This document shows, piece by piece, positions 8,365 through 14,936 of a DNA stretch of 64,000 nt. Both the position numbers and the translations under genes were made by a program. The notes beneath the pieces are model-generated. The model did not search any database, was not told the origin of the DNA, and saw only the letters and a list, made by a program, of their open reading frames with translations. Source of the stretch: Enterococcus_E cecorum_B. Its GTDB lineage: Bacteria; Bacillota; Bacilli; Lactobacillales; Enterococcaceae. Location: positions 1 to 64,000 of the forward strand of contig CAMMST010000003.1 in assembly GCA_946499615.1 (NCBI GenBank). The letters run 5' to 3'. How positions within the stretch are numbered: position 1 is the stretch's first letter; each line of letters begins with the position of its first letter.

Positions 8365-8380
8365 CTTATTCAGCCTCTTC
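8358..8380 (-). terminator. Terminator between small-gene modules
   Basis: GAAGAG (8358-8363) pairs with CTCTTC (8375-8380) around 11 bases. On the minus strand it is followed by TTTTTATTT. It overlaps the end of the broken ORF at 8366-8453 and separates the 8473-8854 genes from the 7624-8251 genes. Confidence 0.75.
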
Positions 8381-8453
8381 CAATATAGAATCGATATACG
8401 GTTTAAATGTTAATAATGTTAATGCATACTTCTATTACATTCAATACGTCCAT
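8366..8453 (-). pseudogene. Tiny ORF, probably frameshifted
   Basis: AGGAGG lies 8 bases before ATG 8453. As it stands it encodes 16 residues (MDVLNVIEVCINIINI). Dropping one base near codon 10 would join MDVLNVIEV to ALTLLTFKPYIDSILEEAE, 28 residues ending exactly at the terminator. The second frame has no start of its own and a stop just upstream. A run this short could stay open by chance, so either a disrupted peptide gene or a real 16-residue peptide is possible. Confidence 0.4.
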
Positions 8454-8472
8454 AACAATTACCTCCTATATA

Positions 8473-8616
8473 TTATTTCTCGTAATATGACTTGTTTATT
8501 ACGAGAAAAAAAAAGAGTGGACAAATCGCCCACCCAATTCTAACGTCTAAATTGATTGTATATAATCCAACTCCAACGATTAGTGCAATATATACTAAAT
8601 ATACCTTTCCAATCAC
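8473..8616 (-). CDS. 47-residue membrane peptide
   Basis: Start is GTG 8616, with GAGGAGG 9-10 bases upstream; the overlapping ATG at 8618 runs at once into TGA. The product MIGKVYLVYIALIVGVG has two hydrophobic segments (about 5-21 and 27-40) and a basic, Tyr-rich end (INKSYYEK). It follows the 73-residue gene by 16 bases, whose stop codon overlaps this ribosome binding site. The leader block GAGGAGGTTGATATTTATG recurs before the gene at 9861. No known family. Confidence 0.6.
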   Translation of the reverse strand: MIGKVYLVYIALIVGVGLYTINLDVRIGWAICPLFFFLVINKSYYEK

Positions 8617-8632
8617 ATAAATATCAACCTCC

Positions 8633-8854
8633 TCAAAATAGGAAATGTTTCTTATACGAAACATGCTTTAACACAATATCGGAATTTTCATCGATGAGTT
8701 TACCTTCATCAACTCGAATGTCTATCGTGTTGCTTTCTGGATTTAAACAATACGTGCCTAAAATGATTACTTTTTCGTTTCTTTTTCTTTCATATGATAT
8801 CCCAATTATTACTCCTAACAGTAGTCCGAAACAAAACATCAACGCAATTACCAT
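8633..8854 (-). CDS. 73-residue small membrane protein
   Basis: Start ATG 8854 with GGAGGTGATAAC directly upstream, preferred over the longer frame to 8890. One membrane helix (VIALMFCFGLLLGVIIGI) is followed by a basic stretch (SYERKRNEK) and a short beta-rich domain with the pattern ILGTYCLNPESNTIDIRV. It is paralogous to the product of 7913-8251 (GSYKLNSIDDTIAVRL) and ends KKHFLF. Type-I topology with a cytosolic or external small domain. It leads a minus-strand cluster behind the tRNA-like gene and leader repeat copy 2. Function unknown. Confidence 0.6.
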   Translation of the reverse strand: MVIALMFCFGLLLGVIIGISYERKRNEKVIILGTYCLNPESNTIDIRVDEGKLIDENSDIVLKHVSYKKHFLF

Positions 8855-8868
8855 GTTATCACCTCCAA

Positions 8869-8958
8869 ATGTTTTATTGAAAATCCCCACCCAGGAATTT
8901 TTACAATATCAAAATATCATCTTTTTCAGTCGCCTGCGTTCTGAAAAATAAAGAGACA
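8869..8958 (-). repeat. Leader-region repeat, copy 2
   Basis: Second copy of the 8267-8364 leader. It begins at the 3' acceptor strand of the tRNA-Lys gene, whose CTCTTTATTTTT corresponds to the terminator tail CTCTTCTTTTTATTT of copy 1. A hairpin AAATCC/GGAATTT (8881-8900) occupies the same place as that of copy 1 with different bases. Confidence 0.6.
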
Positions 8959-9018
8959 GGATTCGAACCTGTGACCCTAGATTAAAAGTCTAGTGCTTTC
9001 CCGCTAAGCTACTCTTCC
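8949..9018 (-). tRNA. tRNA-Lys (anticodon TTT), phage-like or degenerate
   Basis: Cloverleaf read on the minus strand: acceptor GGAAGAG/CTCTTTA (one G-U pair and a mismatch at 1:72), D arm GCTT/AAGC with GGG in the loop, anticodon stem CTAGA/TCTAG around CTTTTAA (anticodon TTT), four-base variable loop, T arm ACAGG-TTCGAAT-CCTGT. There is no encoded CCA, unlike most chromosomal tRNAs of this group, and the acceptor runs into TTTATTTTT. It stands alone among small accessory genes. It may be a functional phage-derived tRNA, a pseudo-tRNA or a tRNA-like leader element. Confidence 0.65.
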
Positions 9019-9019
9019 A

Positions 9020-9046
9020 TTAAAGGACGTGTTTTTCACGCGAATT
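9020..9046 (-). pseudogene. 3'-end relic of the small membrane protein family
   Basis: Read on the minus strand this encodes NSREKHVL followed by TAA, matching SHEKHVL in the product of 7913-8251 at DNA level over about 28 bases. The flanking CTTCCATTA is shared too. No gene body lies upstream, so it is a leftover end of a lost paralogue, located at the 5' edge of the tRNA-like gene. Confidence 0.5.
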
Positions 9047-9049
9047 TTA

Positions 9050-9078
9050 TTGTAAGTGTAAATTTTCTAAAGTATAAT
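9050..9078 (+). promoter_or_regulatory. Sigma-A promoter of the 9110-9630 operon
   Basis: TTGTAA (9050-9055), 17-base spacer, TATAAT (9073-9078), about 32 bases before the first start codon. Confidence 0.75.
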
Positions 9079-9109
9079 TGAATGTATAATCGACATGGAG
9101 GAACACGTA

Positions 9110-9472
9110 ATGGATAACTTAAAAGAAATAAATCAAACTCTGATTGATGCAAAAATAAGAGAGTTTGAAAAAATTAGAGATAAAGTAAAATATGAGATGG
9201 TAAAGTATGAAGAAAAATTACCAGAAAATATCGACCGAGAAACTTATGAAGTGCAACTTTCAGAAGAACTAAATCGACAATTAGATTTGGTTAATAAAGA
9301 AACAGATTTAAATTCAGAAGCACTATATTACCATTTGAAAGCCCAAGCGTCTTTAAATAAAAACATCAGTAAAAAAGAGTTAACTATATCCGCTTTAGAA
9401 TTCCTAGAGAAATCGACAAATAGTAAATTCATGAAGAAGTTAATGCGAGAATTGATAAAGGAGAATAAATAA
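9110..9472 (+). CDS. Unknown helical cytosolic protein
   Basis: 120 residues from ATG 9110, chosen because GGAGG lies 8 bases upstream; an ATG at 9095 is in frame but lacks a ribosome binding site. It is highly charged and almost entirely helical (IREFEKIRDKVKYEMVKYEE), with no signal peptide or membrane segment. Its stop overlaps the start of the next small gene (TAATG). The pair is the only plus-strand operon of the island and has its own promoter and terminator. I do not recognise the family; a cytosolic partner or antitoxin-like protector of the following peptide is conceivable but untested. Confidence 0.65.
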   Translation: MDNLKEINQTLIDAKIREFEKIRDKVKYEMVKYEEKLPENIDRETYEVQLSEELNRQLDLVNKETDLNSEALYYHLKAQASLNKNISKKELTISALEFLEKSTNSKFMKKLMRELIKENK

Positions 9473-9630
9473 TGGCTAATATTCCACCGATTGTGATGAA
9501 ATTACTCAAAAACATTGTTACGTCTATACAAAAAGTTATGCAAAACGAAGAAGTTAAAACAGCATTAAAAGGAGCCATCATGGCTATGGTTATGGCGATT
9601 GTGAATATGGTACTTGAAGAGAAAAAATAA
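9472..9630 (+). CDS. 52-residue amphipathic membrane-active-type peptide
   Basis: ATG 9472 overlaps the upstream stop by one base and AAAGGAG lies 8 bases before it. The peptide opens MANIPPIVMKLLKNIVTSI and ends MVLEEKK, with two amphipathic or hydrophobic helices around a charged turn (QNEEVKTALKG) and a Met-rich second helix. Size and charge fit a leaderless bacteriocin, a small toxin or a membrane-remodelling peptide, and nothing in the sequence decides between these. Confidence 0.65.
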   Translation: MANIPPIVMKLLKNIVTSIQKVMQNEEVKTALKGAIMAMVMAIVNMVLEEKK

Positions 9631-9662
9631 GAGTCCTTCCTTTTCGGTTGGACCCCTTTTTT
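9631..9662 (+). terminator. Terminator of the 9110-9630 operon
   Basis: GTCC and GGAC with an inner CC/GG form an imperfect hairpin directly after the stop codon, followed by CCCCTTTTTTATT. Confidence 0.6.
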
Positions 9663-9663
9663 A

Positions 9664-9861
9664 TTAGTTGCGATATTTTTCTGCTGTCTTTCGAAACTCT
9701 TCAGCGACTTTCACAAATTCTTTATCACGCGGTGCGATCATAATAGAATATTTCACGTATTTCAACACTTTGAGAATACTTTTCACATTCCCTTTACTTG
9801 ATTCTTCCGCTCCTTTTTTAGCTAACATCGTTGATAGTTTCCATCTCAAATTATTTAACAT
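9664..9861 (-). CDS. 65-residue basic protein, unknown
   Basis: Start ATG 9861 (MLNNLRWKLSTML) with GAGGAGG 9-10 bases upstream, preferred over the frame start at 9879. The product is strongly basic and helical: KGNVKSILKVLKYVKYS then EFVKVAEEFRKTAEKYRN. Its 19-base leader (GAGGAGG to the start codon) is identical to that of the 47-residue gene at 8473, showing recent module copying. It converges on the 9110-9630 operon. No known family. Confidence 0.55.
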   Translation of the reverse strand: MLNNLRWKLSTMLAKKGAEESSKGNVKSILKVLKYVKYSIMIAPRDKEFVKVAEEFRKTAEKYRN

Positions 9862-9875
9862 AAATATCAACCTCC

Positions 9876-9904
9876 TCATAATATGACATGTTTTTCACGC
9901 GAAA
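9876..9904 (-). pseudogene. Second 3'-end relic with shared leader
   Basis: On the minus strand CGTGAAAAACATGTCATATT encodes REKHVIL then a stop, another remnant of the EKHVL gene end. In a second frame the same DNA encodes a 15-residue peptide (MKNMSYYEEVDIYVK) overlapping the ribosome binding site of the gene at 9861, similar to RNISYFEEVDIYV before the gene at 8616. Confidence 0.45.
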
Positions 9905-9905
9905 A

Positions 9906-9929
9906 AAAAGAGCCCTAAAAAGAGCTCTT
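9906..9929 (-). terminator. Terminator of lipoprotein gene 9935-10672
   Basis: AAAGAGC pairs with GCTCTT and is followed on the minus strand by eight T residues. It matches the terminator at 6497-6519. Confidence 0.88.
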
Positions 9930-9934
9930 AAGAA

Positions 9935-10672
9935 TTATTCAACATATGCAGAAATATTCATTAAGTTTCCACCCGAATAACTTACGGAAACATTTACACC
10001 GGAATCATTAGTAGCACGGAAATATTCACTACTTGAGCTGGTATTTTTAGTAAATCCAGATTGTTTTAATTTGCTAATATACTTCTTAAAATCGGATTTA
10101 CTCATTTCGCTAATATCTGCTCCAAATTGATTATCAGAGTTATATTTTATAGTCCCTTTTTTAGCATCAGGAGAAGGAACTTGTTTTCCTAATCCATCTG
10201 TTGGCCAAGTTAAATCTTCAGCTCCTTTTGGACTCTCTAGTGCGATAGTTATTGTTTTTTCATTGCCGTCAAAATATAACTCTAACTCATAATTTTCTTT
10301 GTTATATCCTCTAAAATATGCCTCTTCATCGGAGTTTCGATTTTGAACATCTCTAGTATATGTTTTCTTTATTTTGTTATAGTAATTGTCATAATCTTTC
10401 TTTGTTATCGACTTTAAATCTATCCGTAGAACTTCGTCAGTATATATTACTTCAGCTTCTCCAGAAGTAGGTTTTGGAATCTGTTTACCAATATCAGAGG
10501 ACGGCCAATCAATATCTAGAGGTGTCTCACTTTCGCTTGTAAAATCATCCTCCTTAACTATTGACGATGTTGATGCAACTGTGTTTTTTGTTGCTTTAAC
10601 TGTTTCATTTTTTCCGCAAGCCGCCAACGTTAATACGCTAACGCAAGCGAATACTGATACTATTTTTTTCAT
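9935..10672 (-). CDS. Lipoprotein paralogous to 6526-7539
   Basis: 245 residues, signal peptide with lipobox LAAC (Cys19), then a Thr/Ser-rich stretch and two modules opening IDWPSSDIGKQIPKP (about residue 53) and LTWPTDGLGKQVPSP (about 151). These are the same modules as in the other island lipoprotein, which has an additional C-terminal helical domain that this one lacks. The start is ATG 10672 after GGGGTG. Its terminator is also shared with the paralogue. It would be anchored on the outer membrane face; whether the repeats bind a peptide, wall or phage component is unknown. Confidence 0.82.
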   Translation of the reverse strand: MKKIVSVFACVSVLTLAACGKNETVKATKNTVASTSSIVKEDDFTSESETPLDIDWPSSDIGKQIPKPTSGEAEVIYTDEVLRIDLKSITKKDYDNYYNKIKKTYTRDVQNRNSDEEAYFRGYNKENYELELYFDGNEKTITIALESPKGAEDLTWPTDGLGKQVPSPDAKKGTIKYNSDNQFGADISEMSKSDFKKYISKLKQSGFTKNTSSSSEYFRATNDSGVNVSVSYSGGNLMNISAYVE

Positions 10673-10877
10673 TTCAATTCACCCCTAATGTGTAATTTAA
10701 TTCATTATACCATACGAAAAAATAGGAAAAGAGATAGAAAAAATAAAGTGAGTTTTATTATTTTTGTAGATGTATGTTTGGTGTAGGAATGTACCCCTAT
10801 TAGCTACACCTTACATCTATTTATCTCGCCTAAAAACGCTTATAAATCAATATTCGTCACGCTTATAGCACTTTTCC

Positions 10878-12011
10878 TTATAATAAATAATTATGGTCAA
10901 AAATGATTTCTACTTGATGATTTGGAAATTCACGATTTAGTTTTTGGGTAAGTATCGCTGCTAAAAACTCATCTGTAAAAGGAAAATTTAGAGGAATCAC
11001 TAAATCAAAACAAATCCGATCTTTTTCCAAGCGTAGGTCGTGCATTTTCAGTTGCCCATCAATCTCAGCTAATTCATTTTTAATCAGTTGTCGTAAACGA
11101 ATATGGGTTTGATTATCAATTGGTACTGGATCGAGATGACAAACGAGTTCCACATCTAACTCATCTTTAAATGTACGCTCAATGCCATCAATAATATCAT
11201 GTGCTTGATTCAAAGATAATTTTTCATCTACCTCTATATGAACAGAAGCAAAACGATTTTTAGGCCCGTAAGAATGGACAAGGAGATCATGAAACCCTAC
11301 AATATCCTCACATGATTGCAAACACTGCTCCATTTTTTCGATTTCTTCTTGTTTTGGTCGACTCCCCAATAACACATCCATAAATTCCGTAATCATTTGG
11401 TAGCCAGAATAAATAATATAAATAGCTAAAACAAAACCGAAATAACCGTCTATCCGCCAAGATGTTATCCATTGAACAGCCGCTGAAATTAGCACTATCA
11501 AGGTCGTATAAACATCATTTAAACTATCTTGACTCGTTACCATTAATGCATTAGACTTAATCATTTTGCCAAAATATCGATACATCACAACTTGCATGAT
11601 TTTTATCCCAATAGAAAGCACTAAAACGAAAAAAACAATTGGAGAAAGCTTAATGGCGACCGGATGAATGATTTTTTGGATTGAACTTTCTAAAAACTTC
11701 AACCCAACAAACAAAACTAATATCGAAACAATTAAGCCACTTACATACTCAAAACGCTCATGCCCATAAGGATGCTCTTTATCTGCCGGTTTTCCAGCTA
11801 TTTTAAACCCAACTAAGGTTAATAAAGAAGAAATAGTATCCGATAAACTATTAATCGCATCTGCCATAATAGAGACCGAATGCGCAAAAACCCCTATCAA
11901 AAATTTTCCGATAAAAAGGACAAAATTACTGATTAAGCCCAAAATACCAGCTAATATTCCGATTTGATTGCGGTTGTATTTTTGTCCAATGTTTTCACAC
12001 AGTTTCATCAT
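10878..12011 (-). CDS. Cation diffusion facilitator (CDF) transporter
   Basis: A 377-residue divalent-cation/proton antiporter. Six membrane helices are followed by a cytosolic dimerisation domain and a further C-terminal extension. Metal-site residues are visible in MADAINSLSD (helix 2) and SQDSLNDVYTT (helix 5), and the family hallmark HPYGHERFEY lies near residue 80. Substrate (Zn, Mn, Fe or Co) cannot be told from sequence alone. It starts 4 bases after the stop of the MFS gene 12016-13188 and is probably co-transcribed with it. Confidence 0.92.
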   Translation of the reverse strand: MMKLCENIGQKYNRNQIGILAGILGLISNFVLFIGKFLIGVFAHSVSIMADAINSLSDTISSLLTLVGFKIAGKPADKEHPYGHERFEYVSGLIVSILVLFVGLKFLESSIQKIIHPVAIKLSPIVFFVLVLSIGIKIMQVVMYRYFGKMIKSNALMVTSQDSLNDVYTTLIVLISAAVQWITSWRIDGYFGFVLAIYIIYSGYQMITEFMDVLLGSRPKQEEIEKMEQCLQSCEDIVGFHDLLVHSYGPKNRFASVHIEVDEKLSLNQAHDIIDGIERTFKDELDVELVCHLDPVPIDNQTHIRLRQLIKNELAEIDGQLKMHDLRLEKDRICFDLVIPLNFPFTDEFLAAILTQKLNREFPNHQVEIIFDHNYLL

Positions 12012-12015
12012 ATGC

Positions 12016-13188
12016 CTACTCTCTACTTTGTGATTTTCGAATAAATAAAGATAAAATACCTGTAATGAATAAAATACTTGCAGAGATATAATATGGGAAA
12101 TGTTGGTTTAAATCAAATAACGCACCAGAAGCTACGGGACCGATAATATTACCAAAACTCGTAAAGGTGGAATTTAATCCATTAATGGTCCCTTGATTTT
12201 CGCCTGCAATTTTTGATAGATAAGTCGTCACTGCAGGTCTAAATAAATCAAATGCTAAAAAGACCACAAAAGTTGCGATAACAAATATAGTCGAATTTTT
12301 GGTAAAAGCAATGATAAAAATAAAAATTGCACTTACAAAAAATGTAATCTGAATTAAACCTATCTCTGAAATTTTTCGAATAATATGATCAAATAAAAAT
12401 AATTGGAAAAATAGTGCTAAAACACCACTTACTGTAATTATAACAGCAATTTGTGCAGGATTAAAGCCAAAAATAATCGTTGTCATAATTGTATAAATAC
12501 TTTCGAAAGCTTGTAAGCCAAATGAAGAAATAAAAATAATGATAAAAATAAATAAAACACCTGGCTTAGAAAGAAATTCACGCACGATGTCCTTGGCATT
12601 TGTCTTTTGAGAAGTATTTTTTGCTTGAAGGTCATGCTGTGGTTCAATCAAAATACTTTGTGTTAAAAGACAGCCAATAATTGCAATAATCCCCGCCGCA
12701 AAGAATGGCACACGATGACCTAGACTTGCTAGCACCCCACCAATTCCGGGACCGATAATAAATCCGCCACTGATTGCCGCAGAAACATACCCCATCGCTT
12801 TAGGTCGTTGCTCAATCGTTGTCATATCAGCAACAAATGCAGTAACCGCAGGCATTAGTAAAGCCGCAGCCACACCGCCTAGACCACGGGATAGATAAAA
12901 AATGTATTTATCATTGGCAAATCCAAAAATAAATTCTGAAATGGCAAATAAAGACATTCCCAGGACAATCATTTTTTTGCGGCCAATCTTATCAGACAAA
13001 TAGCCCATTATCGGCGAAGCAAGCAATTGAGTGATAGAAAACACCGATAACATCATGCCCATAATCGCACCATTAAAATGCATGTCTTCCATAAGTAAAG
13101 GCATTACCGGAATAACCAAACCAACCCCAGTAAAAATTAAAAATAAATTACTAATTGCAATAATCAACATTACATTCTTTTTATTCAA
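12016..13188 (-). CDS. MFS multidrug exporter, NorA/Bmr/EmeA type
   Basis: 390 residues, 12 membrane helices, drug/proton antiporter family DHA1. Motif A is GYLSDKIGRKK (about residue 62) and the antiporter motif C is SGGFIIGPGIGG (about residue 138). The start is TTG 13188, with GGAG 8 bases before it. It resembles enterococcal EmeA and staphylococcal NorA in length and motifs; actual drug range is unknown. A GntR regulator lies upstream in the same orientation and the CDF gene follows immediately. Confidence 0.88.
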   Translation of the reverse strand: MNKKNVMLIIAISNLFLIFTGVGLVIPVMPLLMEDMHFNGAIMGMMLSVFSITQLLASPIMGYLSDKIGRKKMIVLGMSLFAISEFIFGFANDKYIFYLSRGLGGVAAALLMPAVTAFVADMTTIEQRPKAMGYVSAAISGGFIIGPGIGGVLASLGHRVPFFAAGIIAIIGCLLTQSILIEPQHDLQAKNTSQKTNAKDIVREFLSKPGVLFIFIIIFISSFGLQAFESIYTIMTTIIFGFNPAQIAVIITVSGVLALFFQLFLFDHIIRKISEIGLIQITFFVSAIFIFIIAFTKNSTIFVIATFVVFLAFDLFRPAVTTYLSKIAGENQGTINGLNSTFTSFGNIIGPVASGALFDLNQHFPYYISASILFITGILSLFIRKSQSRE

Positions 13189-13265
13189 CTAATCATCTCC
13201 CTACGCTATATTCTCTTATATATTACTAAATGACAGAAATATTGAACAGTAAAAACAAAAAAAGA

Positions 13266-13303
13266 AATAGCTGATTCACGAAAATCCATTGTGAACAGCT
13301 ATT
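13266..13303 (-). terminator. Terminator of the GntR gene
   Basis: AATAGCTG and CAGCTATT with inner CAC/GTG pairing form a long hairpin, followed on the minus strand by TCTTTTTTTGTTTT. It overlaps the GntR stop codon. Confidence 0.8.
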
Positions 13304-14027
13304 ATTCAATGACATGATTAGAAATTAATTGTCCTTTATCATATCGATATCTTAATTGTGAAAATTCAAAAGGGCGACCATCTTTTAAACTTACTACTTG
13401 CTCTACTTCTAATACTGGGTCAGCCTCTTGACAATCTAGAAAATCATGATCATATTGGTCAGAACGATCAGCCTTAATTTTACGCAAGGCAGAACCAATC
13501 TTAAGCGATAACGAATTTGAAATATAATCATATAAAGATTGCTCAACTACTGATTGATCGAGATTTTTGACTATATTTACAGGCATAATAATGTACTCTA
13601 ATCTAAAAGGTTGTGAATTCAGATATCTTAATCTAATAATATCATAAACGCGGCTACCCTCAGGCAATTCTAGCTTTTCGCACTCGTCATCATCGGCTTG
13701 CCTGACATGAAAAGAAATAACCTTATTATTAATATCCATAATGTCTTTAAACTTAGCCGTTAATCCGATGCATTCATTAATATTAGATTGCATAATGGAA
13801 GTTTGTTTATTTTCAGTCTTAACAAAAGTACCATTTCCTTTTTTTACATACACATAGCCCTCAGTAATTAATATTTGAATAGCTTTTTGAATCGTTAAAC
13901 GACTTGTTTGATAAGAAGAGGCTAATTCAACTTGCTTTGGCAGAGGATCTCCCGGCATAAACTCGCCATCTTCAATTCGGTTAATCAAATCCTCAGCTAC
14001 TTCATGATAATAACCTGACCTTGACAT
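13302..14027 (-). CDS. GntR/HutC-family transcriptional regulator
   Basis: 241 residues from ATG 14027 (MSRSGYYHEVAEDL), chosen because AAAGGAGGGG lies 9 bases upstream; the open frame runs on to 14099 without support. An N-terminal winged helix (PKQVELASSYQTSRLTIQKAI, about residues 30-50) is followed by a UTRA effector domain (about 90-235) with FRLEYIIMPVN and RPFEFSQLRY. HutC members usually sense a sugar phosphate or amino acid. No dedicated catabolic operon adjoins it. A 14-bp palindrome 83 bp upstream (14110-14123) is a candidate autoregulatory operator. Confidence 0.9.
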   Translation of the reverse strand: MSRSGYYHEVAEDLINRIEDGEFMPGDPLPKQVELASSYQTSRLTIQKAIQILITEGYVYVKKGNGTFVKTENKQTSIMQSNINECIGLTAKFKDIMDINNKVISFHVRQADDDECEKLELPEGSRVYDIIRLRYLNSQPFRLEYIIMPVNIVKNLDQSVVEQSLYDYISNSLSLKIGSALRKIKADRSDQYDHDFLDCQEADPVLEVEQVVSLKDGRPFEFSQLRYRYDKGQLISNHVIE

Positions 14028-14109
14028 CCTGCTGAACCCCTCCTTTACAAAAATCAAGTAGTAAATATGATGTCTTTCAAAAAAGCACAAAGCGCCCAAT
14101 AAACAACAT

Positions 14110-14123
14110 CTGTAACTTTACAG
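14110..14123. promoter_or_regulatory. Candidate GntR operator
   Basis: Perfect palindrome CTGTAA-CT-TTACAG upstream of the GntR gene. GntR-family sites commonly have GT-N-AC half-sites; the assignment is by position and symmetry only. Confidence 0.45.
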
Positions 14124-14270
14124 GTAAACAATATTAAAAGAACATCAAAACATTCACTCTTCGATATCATTATACTAAATTAAGCATAAAAATCTAGCAA
14201 AAAATACTAAAAAATAAACCAGCACACCATAAATATGACATGAAGTTAGTTTTGTATAGATAGCTTTTTG

Positions 14271-14744
14271 TTATGATTTCAAAAATTTTTTCAAACTTTC
14301 ATCCGATGTATCGTAAGTAAAAAAAGTTGTTAATTGATTACTACTTTGGTCAAATTTCACAACAAAATACTTTTCTTCATTTTCCATCGGCCCAAAGATA
14401 ATAAAAACAACATTATCATCTAATACTTTCAGTTGAATGTTCCCTTGTTTAAATAGTTGTCGAAAGGAACGGACTAAAGTAAATTTTTGTTCTGCCTTTT
14501 CTACTGCTTTACTTAAAGAATCCCCTTGATCCATATAATTTTTTATTAGTTGAACTTTGACTACCATGAATAAACGATATTTTCTTGCGACTGGATTTCC
14601 CGCTTTTTCTTCTACACTCTGAATATATCCTTTTTGTTCCCAATATCGCAACTGTCTTGGCGAAAGGTCGCACATTTTACTTAATTCGCTAATTCCAACT
14701 AGTACATTATCATTTGCGAAAATTTGTTTCAGAAAATCACTCAT
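14271..14744 (-). CDS. MerR-family regulator of the divergent exporter
   Basis: 157 residues from ATG 14744; GGAGG lies 8 bases before it, so the earlier in-frame ATG is rejected. The MerR helix-turn-helix is visible as VLVGISELSKMCDLSPRQLR with YWEQKGYIQ (about residues 11-42). The C-terminal part lacks the cysteine metal site of MerR/CueR and ends in a small domain (FIIFGPMENEEKYFVVKF), consistent with a drug- or envelope-sensing subgroup. It is divergent from the DHA2 exporter with one shared palindrome between the promoters, so it probably regulates both. Confidence 0.87.
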   Translation of the reverse strand: MSDFLKQIFANDNVLVGISELSKMCDLSPRQLRYWEQKGYIQSVEEKAGNPVARKYRLFMVVKVQLIKNYMDQGDSLSKAVEKAEQKFTLVRSFRQLFKQGNIQLKVLDDNVVFIIFGPMENEEKYFVVKFDQSSNQLTTFFTYDTSDESLKKFLKS

Positions 14745-14831
14745 TTTTTCCTCCATTAATAATCAAATAATATTTTATTTTAAAATAATGATTTATAAAT
14801 TGGGTTTTACATAATTCTTCTCTCACTTTAT

Positions 14832-14893
14832 ATTTTAGAAACTCCAACCTAAATGTCAAGTTAGTTGACAATTTTTTAGATTCAGCATATATT
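14832..14893. promoter_or_regulatory. Divergent promoters sharing a palindromic -35 region
   Basis: Plus strand: TTGACA (14865-14870), 17 bp, TATATT (14888-14893) towards the exporter. Minus strand: TTGACA (14859-14854), 16 bp, TAAAAT (14837-14832) towards the MerR gene. The two -35 boxes form the palindrome TGTCAA-GTTAG-TTGACA (14854-14870), an obvious site for a regulator to control both promoters. Confidence 0.8.
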
Positions 14894-14936
14894 AATTTTT
14901 GTCATTTTGAAAATTTCAAGAAAGTGAGTGAATTTC

